NCBI GenBank assembly: GCA_959602645.1 | Contig: CAUGTZ010000014.1 | Coordinates: forward strand, 6,096-70,095 | Origin: an uncultured Collinsella sp. | GTDB taxonomy: Bacteria; Actinomycetota; Coriobacteriia; Coriobacteriales; Coriobacteriaceae | Length of the DNA stretch: 64,000 nt | Direction of reading: 5' to 3' | The notes under the pieces: generated by a model | Databases searched by the model: none | Told to the model about the DNA's origin: nothing | What the model saw: the letters and a program-made list of their open reading frames with translations, nothing else | Shown: one piece after another, positions 1 through 9,579 of the stretch | Layout: every line of letters begins with the position of its first letter | Position numbering within the stretch: position 1 is the first letter of the stretch | Made by a program: the position numbers and the translations under genes

Positions 1-5
1 GCGCC

Positions 6-989
6 ATGGCGCTCGGCGGCATCGAAGGGCCGGTGCTGTTCGATGCCGGCTTTGTATTCAACATGCTTGGCTTTGTGCTGGCGCTTGCCGTGTGCGTGCT
101 GTTCTTTTGCGGCCGTGCTCTGTACTACCAGGGCTACGAGCGGGGCGAGCAGCATGCCGATTGTGTGCTGGCCGCTCGTATTCAAGATCGCCTGATCGTT
201 CACCCCAACACCTGGGACAACATTGACGGCGACTTCTTGGAGGTCGAGGGCGCCCTTAACCGCGTGCGTGACCGTGAGCGCAAGGTGCGGCAATCTCTGC
301 GTGACGAGTCGCATCGCAAGGACGATCTGGTCACGTACTTGGCACATGACCTACGCACCCCGCTTGCCAGTGTGGTGGGCTATCTTTCGCTGCTGCAAGA
401 GGCTCCTGAGCTGCCGGTTGAGCAACGTGCGCACTTTACGGGCGTGGCGCTCGACAAGGCGCACCGGCTCGATGCGCTCATCGAAGAGTTCTTCGATATC
501 ACGCGCTTTGACTTCCACGATATCGTGCTCACGCGCGGCTATGTTGATCTGGGGTTGCTGCTGGCTCAGGTAGCTGACGAGTTCTACCCCATCCTCAACG
601 AGCAGCATAAGGAAGCCCAAGTTGATATTCGCGAGGACCTGACGGTGCTCGTGGATGGCGACAAGATGGCTCGCGTGTTCAACAACATCATGAAAAACGC
701 CGTCGCCTATAGCTATGAGGGCTCGACTATCACGATTGAGGCCAGACGCCGGGACGACGGCGGCGTGCGCGTGCGCTTTATCAATCAGGGCGATCCTATC
801 CCTGCGGCTAAGCTCAAGGTGATCTTTGAGAAGTTCTATCGCCTGGATGCGGCGCGTGCGACCAATCGCGGTGGTGCCGGTTTGGGCCTTGCTATTGCCA
901 AGGAGATCATCGCGGCACACGGCGGTACCGTTGCATGCGAATCGACGCCCGAACACACGATATTCACCATCGAGCTGCCCGCCGCATAG
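6..989 (+). CDS. Sensor histidine kinase, probably cut at its 5' end by the window edge
   Basis: Membrane histidine kinase of the VanS/PhoR type. A hydrophobic segment lies at about residues 14-36. It is followed by a linker and a dimerisation domain with H-box AHDLRTPLAS (His about 114), then an HATPase domain with N-box NNIMKNAVAY and G-box GGAGLGLAIA. VanS-type kinases usually have two membrane segments around an outside loop. Only one is visible, and the first ATG sits at base 6 with no room for a ribosome site, so the true start is probably upstream of the window. It lies 100 bp before pstB on the same strand. Its partner regulator is not in view and should lie upstream. The phosphate-type regulator at 2033 already has its own kinase at 2765. 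Confidence 0.8.
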   Translation: MALGGIEGPVLFDAGFVFNMLGFVLALAVCVLFFCGRALYYQGYERGEQHADCVLAARIQDRLIVHPNTWDNIDGDFLEVEGALNRVRDRERKVRQSLRDESHRKDDLVTYLAHDLRTPLASVVGYLSLLQEAPELPVEQRAHFTGVALDKAHRLDALIEEFFDITRFDFHDIVLTRGYVDLGLLLAQVADEFYPILNEQHKEAQVDIREDLTVLVDGDKMARVFNNIMKNAVAYSYEGSTITIEARRRDDGGVRVRFINQGDPIPAAKLKVIFEKFYRLDAARATNRGGAGLGLAIAKEIIAAHGGTVACESTPEHTIFTIELPAA

Positions 990-1010
990 CTAGCGTGCCC
1001 TTACAAACAC

Positions 1011-1037
1011 TTGACAATGTGCTCACGTGCGTATGAG
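1011..1037 (+). promoter_or_regulatory. Possible promoter of pstB
   Basis: TTGACA at 1011-1016 is followed 15 bp later by TATGAG at 1032-1037. The -35 is perfect, the -10 is weak and the spacing is short. Just downstream, at about 1051-1078, an ATCGATA/TATCGAT inverted repeat lies in the leader. Assignment is by inspection only. Confidence 0.35.
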
Positions 1038-1092
1038 CCGCGATTCCTACTATCGATACTGCTGAATTGATATCGATATGGAGGTGTGCGGT

Positions 1093-1968
<876 letters not shown>

Positions 1969-2032
1969 CGCTGTCTTTTACAGGTGCTTTTAGGGTTAAG
2001 ATGCGGTCATATCGGCCGCAAAGGGGTTCAAC

Positions 2033-2761
2033 ATGATCTATTACGTCGAGGACGATGACAACATCAGGGATTTGACGGTCTACGCGCTGCGCAAGCAGGG
2101 AATCGAGGCCGAGGGCTTTTCGTGCGATGGCGAGTTTAAAGCTGCCGTGGCGCGACGGGTGCCCGATGCTGTGCTGCTCGATATCATGCTGCCCGACACC
2201 GATGGCTTGGCGATTATGCGCCGCCTGCGTGCCGATCGCCTGACGGCGACGGTGCCCATCATGATGCTTACCGCCAAGGACACCGAACTCGACAAGGTGA
2301 TGGCGCTCGATGGCGGTGCCGACGATTACCTGACTAAGCCGTTTTCGCTCATGGAGCTTGCGAGCCGTTGCCGCGCACTGCTGCGTCGCGGCGGCATGGT
2401 CAAGCAGGCGAGCGATGTGCTCAGTGTGGGCGACATCGTGCTCTCGCCCAGCCATCGCGAGGTGACCGTTGCCGGCGAGCTGCTTAAGCTCACCCTGCGC
2501 GAGTTCGACCTGCTTGAGTATCTCATGCGCAAGCCCGGCGTGGTCTTTACCCGCGAGTCGTTGCTGCAGAGCGTGTGGGGCTGGGACTTCGACGGCGGTT
2601 CGCGCACCGTTGACGTGCACGTGCAGACGCTTCGCCAAAAACTGGGCGAGCATGCCAGCGCCATCGAGACCGTGCGTGGCGTGGGTTATCGCCTGGCCGA
2701 GCCTTCTGCCGGTGGTGGTGCCGAAGGCGACGACACCGCGGCCACCGCATCGGAGGAGTAA
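2033..2761 (+). CDS. PhoB/PhoP-type response regulator
   Basis: OmpR/PhoB-family transcription factor. The receiver domain (1-120) has the acidic pair at Asp7-Asp8, phosphoacceptor Asp50 in LLDIMLPDTDG, Thr in MLTAKD and Lys in TKPFS. A winged-helix DNA-binding domain follows (about 130-225, ending TVRGVGYRLAE) with a short Ala/Gly-rich tail. It overlaps no neighbour and ends 3 bp before the kinase gene, so the two are one operon. Sitting behind pstB, it most likely controls the phosphate-starvation response. That role is inferred from position; the family alone does not prove it. Confidence 0.88.
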   Translation: MIYYVEDDDNIRDLTVYALRKQGIEAEGFSCDGEFKAAVARRVPDAVLLDIMLPDTDGLAIMRRLRADRLTATVPIMMLTAKDTELDKVMALDGGADDYLTKPFSLMELASRCRALLRRGGMVKQASDVLSVGDIVLSPSHREVTVAGELLKLTLREFDLLEYLMRKPGVVFTRESLLQSVWGWDFDGGSRTVDVHVQTLRQKLGEHASAIETVRGVGYRLAEPSAGGGAEGDDTAATASEE

Positions 2762-2764
2762 CCC

Positions 2765-4189
2765 GTGGTCTTCGCCCCCCAGGGAAAACATACGCTGTCG
2801 CACCGCGTTTTTGTGACGATCTTTGTCTGCGCCATGGCGGTTATCGTGGCGTTTACGGTGCTGGGTGCGTTCTTTGTGCAAAACACTTTGGCGGATGCCA
2901 CGAGTGCCAATCTGGCGCAGGAAACCGAGCTCATTGCTGCCGCCCTCGACGAGCAGCAGGAGCCCATTCCGTTCTTGCGAAGCCTCGATCGCGAGGATCT
3001 TCGTATCACGCTGATCAATAAGGACGGATCTGTTGCCTACGACAACGAGGCGTCGCCTTCCACACTGCCCAACCATGGCGATCGCCCCGAGGTCATCGAG
3101 GCCTTTGAGAGTGGTTCGGGTTCCGCGGAGCGCGCAAGCTCTACACTCGACGAGATTATGCTGTATCGCGCCGTCACCCTTGATAACGGCCAGGTCGTTC
3201 GCTTGGCGCAGGCCCAGCCTGGTGTTGCGGCGATTTTGCTGTCGATGCTGGCGCCGATGCTGCTTATCGCAGCAGCGGGTGCAGTGCTCTCGTTTTTTAT
3301 GGCGCGCCGTGAGTCCCGTGCCATCATCGCGCCGTTGCAAGAGGTGGATTTGGATCACCCACGCCGTAGCTATGAGCACGCCTATGCCGAGATGGTCCCC
3401 ATGCTTGAGCGTATCGAGTCGCAGCGCCAGGAACTCAAGCGCCAAATGGCGGTGCTAGCGGACAACGACCGTATGCGCCGCGAGTTCACGGCGAATATCA
3501 CCCATGAGCTCAAGACGCCGCTTACGGCGATTTCGGGCTATGCCGAGCTCATCGCAAATGGCATGGTCGAGGGCGAGGACGACCTGCGCAACTTTGGCGG
3601 TCGCATCTATCGTGAGGCGGGCCGCTTGGCAGCGCTTGTCAACGACATCCTTACGCTGTCTAACTTGGACGAGGCCGAACGTGCAACTGAGGGCGAGGCG
3701 GTGCCCATTGGGTCCACGGAGCCTATTGAGCTCTCGCGTGCGATCTACGCGGTTGAACAGCGTCTTGAACAGGTTGCCCGTCAGGCGAATGTGACGATAA
3801 GTCATGAGACCAAGCCTGTGGTCATCGAAGGCGTGTCGCGCTTGGTCGACGAGCTCATCTATAATCTGGCAAGCAACGCCATCCGCTACAATCGGCCCGG
3901 AGGTACGGTTACGCTGCAGTGCGGCACCAACGACGAAGGCCATCCGTTCCTCGCTGTCGCCGACACGGGAATCGGTATCGCGCCTGAAGAACAGGGCAAG
4001 GTATTTGAGCGGTTCTATCGCGTGGACAAGAGTAGGTCCAAGGCACGCGGCGGAACCGGCCTGGGGCTTGCCATTGTCAAGCATGCGGCCCTGTATCATC
4101 ACGCCACGCTTGATCTGTCGAGCGAGTTGGGCGTGGGGACCACCATTACGGTGACGTTTCCCATACAGCAGGACGAGCCATTCGCATAG
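2765..4189 (+). CDS. PhoR-type sensor histidine kinase
   Basis: Kinase partner of the preceding regulator. It starts at GTG 2765 behind GGAGGAG at 2752-2758. The first membrane helix is at about residues 15-38, an extracytoplasmic sensor region at 39-152, and the second helix at about 155-180. The phosphoacceptor is His247 in NITHELKTPLTAISG. The HATPase domain shows NLASNAIRYN, DTGIGIAPEE and GGTGLGLAIVK. Domain order matches PhoR/ResE/WalK-like kinases of Gram-positive bacteria. Phosphate sensing is inferred from adjacency to pstB. Confidence 0.88.
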   Translation: MVFAPQGKHTLSHRVFVTIFVCAMAVIVAFTVLGAFFVQNTLADATSANLAQETELIAAALDEQQEPIPFLRSLDREDLRITLINKDGSVAYDNEASPSTLPNHGDRPEVIEAFESGSGSAERASSTLDEIMLYRAVTLDNGQVVRLAQAQPGVAAILLSMLAPMLLIAAAGAVLSFFMARRESRAIIAPLQEVDLDHPRRSYEHAYAEMVPMLERIESQRQELKRQMAVLADNDRMRREFTANITHELKTPLTAISGYAELIANGMVEGEDDLRNFGGRIYREAGRLAALVNDILTLSNLDEAERATEGEAVPIGSTEPIELSRAIYAVEQRLEQVARQANVTISHETKPVVIEGVSRLVDELIYNLASNAIRYNRPGGTVTLQCGTNDEGHPFLAVADTGIGIAPEEQGKVFERFYRVDKSRSKARGGTGLGLAIVKHAALYHHATLDLSSELGVGTTITVTFPIQQDEPFA

Positions 4190-4213
4190 CGATACAACAT
4201 AGATATTGATATA

Positions 4214-4246
4214 GACGCCGCATTTGACTTTCGGGTGCGGCGTTGT
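4214..4246 (+). terminator. Rho-independent terminator after the phoB/phoR operon
   Basis: GACGCCGCA (4214-4222) pairs with TGCGGCGTT (4236-4244), with a 13-nt loop and a short T-rich stretch after it. It lies 25 bp past the kinase stop codon. Confidence 0.6.
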
Positions 4247-4384
4247 TGTGCAATTTTACGATTGCTTCCGACATTTTTACAGGAGAGCCTGTTTCTTATG
4301 TATAGAGTTTGGTCTCGGTAAAAAGATGCGATAACATACGGACAGTTTTGTCAATCCGAACTGGGGAAATGAAAGGCAAGCTGC

Positions 4385-5041
4385 ATGACCCTTCTCGAAC
4401 TGTTCCAGCTGCTCAAAAAGCACCTCAAGCTGGTCATCACCCTTCCGGTGGTCTGTGCGATCGCCATGGGCATCGTGTCCTTCGTTGCGATGGACAACAC
4501 CTACACCGCGACGACGAGCATGTACATTCTCGCCAAGACCGACGATAGCGGTCAGATGAGCTACAACGATCTCTCGGCGAGCCAGATGCTTTCCAACGAT
4601 ATCGCCACGCTGCTGGATAGCGATAGCGTTAAGAGCGGTGCAGCCAATGAACTGGGCCTCACCGATCTGGATGACTACAAGGTGTCTGTTTCCTCCGAGA
4701 CCACCACGCGTGTCATTACGCTTTCGGTTACCGGCACCGATGCCAAGGAGACGGCTAAGGTCGCAAAGGCCATGGCCAGCTCGGTGAGTACGGTCGCTCA
4801 GAACGTCGGCGCTGCCCAGAGCATCAACGTTATCGACGAGGCTAAGACCCCCGAAGCCCCCAGCGGCCCCAAGCGCACGCTGTATATTGCCGTCGCGTTC
4901 CTCGCCGGTATCTTTATCGCAGTTGCCTATGTCGTTTTGGCAGACATGCTCAATACCCGCATCCGCGGTGCTGAAGAGGCAGAAGAGCTCCTGGGTATTC
5001 CCGTTGTTGGCCGAATTCCGGCTATGAAAGGTGGTAAATAG
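4385..5041 (+). CDS. Chain-length determinant / kinase-activating membrane protein (Wzz, YveK/CpsC type)
   Basis: Polysaccharide co-polymerase that anchors and activates the cytoplasmic tyrosine kinase encoded next. A short cytoplasmic N-terminus leads into a first helix (about 17-38). An external region follows, with the Wzz-type segment TPEAPSGPKRTLYI just before a second helix (about 167-188), and a short basic C-terminal tail. The 218-residue length is typical of the Firmicutes/Actinobacteria split form, in which membrane protein and kinase are separate. The kinase gene begins 2 bp after this stop. No glycosyltransferase or polymerase gene is in the window. Confidence 0.85.
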   Translation: MTLLELFQLLKKHLKLVITLPVVCAIAMGIVSFVAMDNTYTATTSMYILAKTDDSGQMSYNDLSASQMLSNDIATLLDSDSVKSGAANELGLTDLDDYKVSVSSETTTRVITLSVTGTDAKETAKVAKAMASSVSTVAQNVGAAQSINVIDEAKTPEAPSGPKRTLYIAVAFLAGIFIAVAYVVLADMLNTRIRGAEEAEELLGIPVVGRIPAMKGGK

Positions 5042-5043
5042 GC

Positions 5044-5781
5044 ATGGCTAAGGCAAAGAACACCGATAAGCTCGTTGTACAGAATGCCGCCAAGACCCTT
5101 CTGGCCAACATCCGCTTTGCGAGCGTGGATGACCCCATTCGCACCATCACCGTTACCTCCTCGATTCCCAACGAGGGCAAGTCTACGGTTTCCATTAACC
5201 TTGCTCAGGCAATCGCCACGAGCGGCAAGAGTGTCCTGCTGGTCGAGGCTGATATGCGTCGCAGGTCCCTTGCCGATATGCTCGGCGTCCGCTCCCGCGG
5301 CGGACTCTATGCAGTCCTGTCCGAGCAGGTTTCTATCGACCAGGCGATTGTCGAGACAGGTCAGAAGAATTTCTACTTCCTCGATGCCGAGCCGCATATT
5401 CCCAATCCTGCCGACATCATCGTCTCCCATCGCTTTGCCAAGCTGGTCAAGGCACTGTCTGCTAAGTTCCAGTACGTCATCTTCGATGCTCCTCCGGTCG
5501 GCACCTTCATCGATGCTGCCGAGATTGCCAGCCTGACCGACGGCGCGCTGTTCGTGGTGCGCGAGGACTTTACCAAGCGCGAAGAGGCGCTCAACGCTAT
5601 CGCCCAGCTTAAGAAGTCCGAGAAGGTCAAGCTCATCGGTACCGTCATGAATTACTGTGAGACCGAGACCAGCGAGTACTACTATTCTTACTACACCAAG
5701 GACGGTAAGAAGGTTAAGAAGGGCTCCGACGATCAGGGCACTTCCAAAAAGGGCATCTTCACCAACCGAGCAAACGTTTAG
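5044..5781 (+). CDS. Bacterial tyrosine kinase (CpsD/YveL type)
   Basis: Cytoplasmic BY-kinase that autophosphorylates on a C-terminal tyrosine cluster and controls exopolysaccharide export or length. Walker A is SIPNEGKSTVS (about residues 40-50), Walker A' is LLVEADMRR and Walker B is VIFDAPPVG. The tyrosine cluster EYYYSYY lies near residues 210-220, followed by a Lys-rich tail. Ribosome site AAAGGTGG sits inside the end of the preceding gene. It forms a tight three-gene unit with the anchor upstream and the PHP phosphatase downstream. Confidence 0.88.
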   Translation: MAKAKNTDKLVVQNAAKTLLANIRFASVDDPIRTITVTSSIPNEGKSTVSINLAQAIATSGKSVLLVEADMRRRSLADMLGVRSRGGLYAVLSEQVSIDQAIVETGQKNFYFLDAEPHIPNPADIIVSHRFAKLVKALSAKFQYVIFDAPPVGTFIDAAEIASLTDGALFVVREDFTKREEALNAIAQLKKSEKVKLIGTVMNYCETETSEYYYSYYTKDGKKVKKGSDDQGTSKKGIFTNRANV

Positions 5782-5798
5782 TTGATTAAGGCTGACCT

Positions 5799-6449
5799 AT
5801 GCGTGACATTCATTGCCATATCTTGCCGGGTGTAGACGACGGCGCCGCCGATCTCGAAGAGAGCTTGGCGATGCTCGAGGCTGCCAAGCGGGCCGGTGTA
5901 ACCAGAATCGTTTGCACTCCTCACTGCCGTGATCCCTATTTTGATTACGACAAGATGTGGGATGCCTTTGAGCTGCTGCGCGATAACGCTGACGGTTTTC
6001 CGCTCCAGATGGGCTTCGAGGTCAACCATCGAAAGCTCGTTGAGCTTGGTATCGATGCCGCGGATCACTTGCATTTCGATGGGACCAACGAGTTTCTGCT
6101 CGAGCTTTCGACGCATGCCGATGCGTATGCGTTTAGAGAGTACGAGAACACGATTTACGATTTGCAGTGCCGTGGCTACCAGGTGATCATCGCTCATCCT
6201 GAGCGCTATCGTGCGGTTCAAAAGGATGTAAGCGTGGCGGAGCGCCTGGTCGATATGGGCTGCAAGCTGCAGGCTTCGGCGGACTTTATTGCCGGCGGTC
6301 GCTTTGGTCGCGAGAAAAAGCCGGCACAGCGCCTGTTCGATCAGAACCTGTACAGCTTCATCGCGAGCGATGCCCATAACGTGGGTCATTACGACTGCCT
6401 GGCGAAGGCTCGCGCGAAGTTTAGCGTGCGCGGAGCTCATTTTCGCTAA
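5799..6449 (+). CDS. PHP-family protein-tyrosine phosphatase (CpsB/YwqE type)
   Basis: Manganese-dependent phosphatase that removes phosphate from the BY-kinase. It has the PHP metal signatures DIHCHILPGVDDGA at the N-terminus, CTPHCRDPY near residue 40, IIAHPERY near 130 and IASDAHN near 190. At 216 residues it is slightly shorter than usual (about 250); the C-terminal helix after FSVRGAHF is brief but no frameshift is evident. It closes the kinase module; the next gene is unrelated. Confidence 0.87.
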   Translation: MRDIHCHILPGVDDGAADLEESLAMLEAAKRAGVTRIVCTPHCRDPYFDYDKMWDAFELLRDNADGFPLQMGFEVNHRKLVELGIDAADHLHFDGTNEFLLELSTHADAYAFREYENTIYDLQCRGYQVIIAHPERYRAVQKDVSVAERLVDMGCKLQASADFIAGGRFGREKKPAQRLFDQNLYSFIASDAHNVGHYDCLAKARAKFSVRGAHFR

Positions 6450-6488
6450 AATCTGTCCCTAACGTTCGCATTGAATGAAAGGGCAGCC

Positions 6489-6989
6489 ATGGATATCCAA
6501 CTTAAGACGGGATGCTTTGATGACGCGGCGTTGGTGCGCCGCGTCGTTTTTATGGACGAGCAGGGCTACGAGAACGAGTTTGACGCTATCGACGAGGATC
6601 CGAACTGCATTCATGTGACGCTCTATGTAGACGGCGAGCTTGCCGGTTGCTCGCGCGTGTTTCCCGAAGAGCTTGAGCGTGCGGCTGACGCGGAGGCTCC
6701 GGTGTCGCCGGCGTGCGACTTGGACGAAGGCGTCGCGGCGGGGGAGACCTACATTATGGGGCGCGTGGCTGTGCTGCCGAGCATGCGCCGTCGCGGTCTG
6801 GCGAGCAAGATTGTCGAGGCCAGTGATACGTGCGCGCGTGATGCCGGCGCCAAGCTCATTAAGCTGCATGCGCAGGAATACGTGCTGCCGCTCTATGCCA
6901 AGGCGGGCTACACGCAGATTGCCCCGGTGGACTACGAAGACGAGGGCCAGCCCCATGCTTGGATGGCCAAGCGCGTAGATGGCAGATAG
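6489..6989 (+). CDS. GNAT-family N-acetyltransferase (ElaA-like)
   Basis: 166-residue acetyltransferase with the acetyl-CoA loop in VAVLPSMRRRGLASKIVE and the C-terminal strand LPLYAKAGYTQIAP. The pattern FMDEQGYENEFDAIDEDPNC resembles the YjcF/ElaA subgroup. The start at 6489 has GAAAGGG 5-11 bp upstream; the in-frame ATG at 6471 has none. Substrate is unknown. It stands alone between the kinase module and htpG. Confidence 0.75.
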   Translation: MDIQLKTGCFDDAALVRRVVFMDEQGYENEFDAIDEDPNCIHVTLYVDGELAGCSRVFPEELERAADAEAPVSPACDLDEGVAAGETYIMGRVAVLPSMRRRGLASKIVEASDTCARDAGAKLIKLHAQEYVLPLYAKAGYTQIAPVDYEDEGQPHAWMAKRVDGR

Positions 6990-7191
6990 GGACGTTCATT
7001 TCCTGCCGGCAGTCGGGGACACTCCTTGGCAATTGGCGTATCAGAGCGTTTGGACATACAGTTTTTCGATTCCGTATGTATATATGCGCGCTAATGGGTT
7101 ATAAAATCTAAGTCTGGACATAGCAGGTCTGCGATGCGGCTCGGGCAACCGGGCCGTTTTTGCGGACGGGGGTAGCGCGAAAGGACTGCAC

Positions 7192-9216
7192 ATGCGTCAA
7201 TTTAAGACCGAGAGCAAAAAACTGCTCGACCTCATGATCAACTCCATCTACACCAATAAGGAAATCTTCCTGCGCGAGCTTATCTCCAACGCGAGCGACG
7301 CCGTCGACAAGCTCAACTTTAAGAGCCTGCAGGATCCGAGCGTTAAGCTCGACCAGGGCGACCTGGCCATTCGCGTCTCCTTCGATAAGGATGCCCGCAC
7401 CATCACGATTTCGGATAACGGCATCGGCATGACCGCTGAGGAGCTCGAGCGCAACCTGGGCACCATCGCCCACTCCGGCTCCGAGGAGTTTAAGACCGAG
7501 AACGCCGAGCAGCAGGGCTCCGATGTCGACATCATCGGTCAGTTTGGCGTGGGCTTCTACTCGGCTTTTATGGTCGCCAGCCATGTGAAGGTCGTCAGCC
7601 GCGCTTATGGCGAGGATACCGCCCACGTTTGGGAGTCCGACGGTCTTGAGGGCTACACCATCGAGGATGGCGAGCGTGCCGAGCACGGTACCGATGTCAT
7701 TCTGACGCTGCGCGAGAACGAGAAACTCGACGCCGACGGCGAGGCCGAGACCTACGATCGCTTCCTGACCGAGTGGGGCCTCAAGAGCCTGATTCAGCAG
7801 TACAGCAACTATGTGCGCTACCCGATCCAGATGATGGTGTCCAAGAGCCGTCAGAAACCCAAGCCCGAGGATGCTGGCGACGATTACAAGCCCGAGTACG
7901 AGGACTACCAGGAGCTCGAAACCGTCAACTCCATGACGCCGATCTGGAAAAAGCGCAGCTCCGACGTTGAGCAGAAGGATTACAACGAGTTCTACAAGTC
8001 CACATTCCACGACTTTGACGATCCCGCGCGCACTATCAGCTTCCATGCCGAGGGTACGCTTGAGTACGATGCGCTGCTGTTTGTGCCGGGTCGCGCCCCG
8101 TTCGATCTGTACAGCAAGGACTACGAGAAGGGCCTGGCGCTCTACAGTTCCAACGTGCTGATTATGGAGAAGTGCGACGACCTGCTGCCCGACTACTACA
8201 ACTTTGTGCGCGGTGTCGTGGACTCTGCCGACGTGACGCTCAACATCTCGCGTGAGACGCTGCAACAGAACCGTCAGCTCAAGGCCATTGCCAAGCGTGT
8301 CGAGAAGAAGATCACTGCCGATCTTGAGGACATGCGCGACAACGACCGCGAGGCATACGAGAAGTTCTTTGAGAACTTTGGTCGCGGTCTGAAGTACGGC
8401 ATCTACTCGAGCTACGGCATGAAGGCCGACGAGCTCGCCGACCTGCTGCTGTTCTGGTCTGCCAAGGAGCAGAAGATGATCACCCTTGCCGAGTATGCCA
8501 AGGGCATGCCCGAGGGCCAGAAGGCAATCTACTATGCCGCCGGCGATTCGCGCGAGCGTCTGGCCAAGATGCCCGTCGTGAAGGGCGTGCTCGACCGCGG
8601 TTACGATGTACTGCTGCTGACGCAGGACGTGGATGAGTTCACCTTCCAGGCCATGCGTGAGTACGTGGCTGCCGATATGCCCAAGGTCTACGAGGATGAC
8701 GCTGCTCGCGAGGCTGCTGAGAAGGCAGTTGCCGATGGCGCTGAGCCTGAGGTCGAGGATCGTCACCTGGAGCTTAAGAACGTCGCGACCGGCGATCTTG
8801 ACTTGGCGACCGATGACGAGAAGAAGGAGGCCGAGGACGCCACCAAGGAGAACGAGGACCTCTTTAACGCCATGAAGGAGGCGCTCGGCGACAAGGTCGA
8901 GAAGGTTGCCGTCTCTGCGCGTCTGACTGACGCTCCCGTCTGCATCACCACCGAGGGTCCGCTTTCGCTCGAGATGGAGAAAGTGCTTCAGAAGGGCCCC
9001 GAGGGCGCGCCCGACGGTATGCCTAAGAGCCAGCGCGTGCTCGAGCTCAACGCCAAGCACCCGGTCTTCGCCAAGCTCGTCGCTGCCCAGAAGGCGGGCG
9101 ACGCCGACAAGATCAAGCAGTACTCCGGCTTGCTTTACGACCAGGCCCTGCTCGTCGAGGGCATCCTCCCCGAGGACCCCGTAGCCTTCGCGGCAGCTGT
9201 TTGTAACTTGATGTAG
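7192..9216 (+). CDS. htpG: Molecular chaperone HtpG (Hsp90)
   Basis: ATP-dependent cytosolic chaperone, 674 residues. The N-terminal GHKL ATPase domain shows LRELISNASDAVDKL, DNGIGMT and GQFGVGFYS. The middle domain carries the catalytic-loop region with SRETLQQNRQLK, and the C-terminal dimerisation domain ends near ILPEDPVAFAAAVCNLM. A charged Glu/Lys stretch around residues 515-560 resembles the linker of Coriobacteria and Clostridia homologues. The upstream 200 bp contain an AT-rich TAAAAT box near 7100. I see no CIRCE-type operator. Confidence 0.95.
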   Translation: MRQFKTESKKLLDLMINSIYTNKEIFLRELISNASDAVDKLNFKSLQDPSVKLDQGDLAIRVSFDKDARTITISDNGIGMTAEELERNLGTIAHSGSEEFKTENAEQQGSDVDIIGQFGVGFYSAFMVASHVKVVSRAYGEDTAHVWESDGLEGYTIEDGERAEHGTDVILTLRENEKLDADGEAETYDRFLTEWGLKSLIQQYSNYVRYPIQMMVSKSRQKPKPEDAGDDYKPEYEDYQELETVNSMTPIWKKRSSDVEQKDYNEFYKSTFHDFDDPARTISFHAEGTLEYDALLFVPGRAPFDLYSKDYEKGLALYSSNVLIMEKCDDLLPDYYNFVRGVVDSADVTLNISRETLQQNRQLKAIAKRVEKKITADLEDMRDNDREAYEKFFENFGRGLKYGIYSSYGMKADELADLLLFWSAKEQKMITLAEYAKGMPEGQKAIYYAAGDSRERLAKMPVVKGVLDRGYDVLLLTQDVDEFTFQAMREYVAADMPKVYEDDAAREAAEKAVADGAEPEVEDRHLELKNVATGDLDLATDDEKKEAEDATKENEDLFNAMKEALGDKVEKVAVSARLTDAPVCITTEGPLSLEMEKVLQKGPEGAPDGMPKSQRVLELNAKHPVFAKLVAAQKAGDADKIKQYSGLLYDQALLVEGILPEDPVAFAAAVCNLM

Positions 9217-9246
9217 TTCGGGGATACGGCACCGTAACCAGATTAG

Positions 9247-9316
9247 AACGAGAGTGGATAATTTCCCACTTTTGGCTCGAACGCGGGCTTGAAGTGGGGG
9301 ATTTTCCACTCTCGTT
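9247..9316 (+). terminator. Hairpin downstream of htpG
   Basis: ACGAGAGTGGATAATTTCCC (from 9248) and the matching arm ending CCACTCTCGT (to 9313) pair with a few mismatches across a 20-nt loop. A T-rich stretch follows, so it can act as the htpG terminator. Its long arms also resemble the mobile palindromes seen elsewhere in this window. Confidence 0.5.
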
Positions 9317-9332
9317 TGCTTTTGTACGGAGT

Positions 9333-9417
9333 AGTCATTGGGGACGTTCTTAAATGACTGGTCGTTGGGGACGTTCTTGTTTGACTGGTCGTTTAAGAAC
9401 GTCCCCAACGACTAGTC
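9333..9417. repeat. GGGGACGTTCTT repeat cluster: one hairpin unit plus an inverted pair
   Basis: Unit 1: AGTCATT (9333-9339), loop GGGGACGTTCTTA, AATGACT (9353-9359). Then GACTGGTCGTTGGGGACG... (9356-9378) pairs with its inverted copy at 9395-9417 over 23 bp with one mismatch, around a 16-bp spacer. Two direct and one inverted copy of the same core lie within 85 bp, a REPIN-like layout. Confidence 0.7.
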
Positions 9418-9579
9418 GAACTGCTAGTTTGTGCGGGTTGTGGTTTTGGGAGCTGCGGGAATTTGAGATACTATACATCTGTACGTTAACTTATCTTCGT
9501 AGTATATTGCTACCCGCAAAACTCAGCACCATTGTGCCGCGACACGCTAAAGTGCCTCCGTACAATGGTTGTTAATAGC

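Larger units (their letters stand above)
9217..9579 (+). other. 363-bp intergenic region between htpG and the first YhgE gene, filled with palindromes
   Basis: It contains the htpG hairpin (9247-9316), a three-unit GGGGACGTTCTT cluster (9333-9417) and then about 160 bp of AT-rich DNA with no open frame. TACAAT at 9561-9566 could be a -10 box for the next gene. Confidence 0.6.

Noticed and set aside
1078..1092. Upstream ATG for pstB
   Set aside because: The Shine-Dalgarno GGAGG overlaps this codon; the ATG at 1093 is correctly spaced.
7108..9408. 766-codon - strand frame opposite htpG
   Set aside because: Shadow of htpG. Low-complexity Leu/Val/Gly content, no recognisable domain, and it runs through two palindromes.
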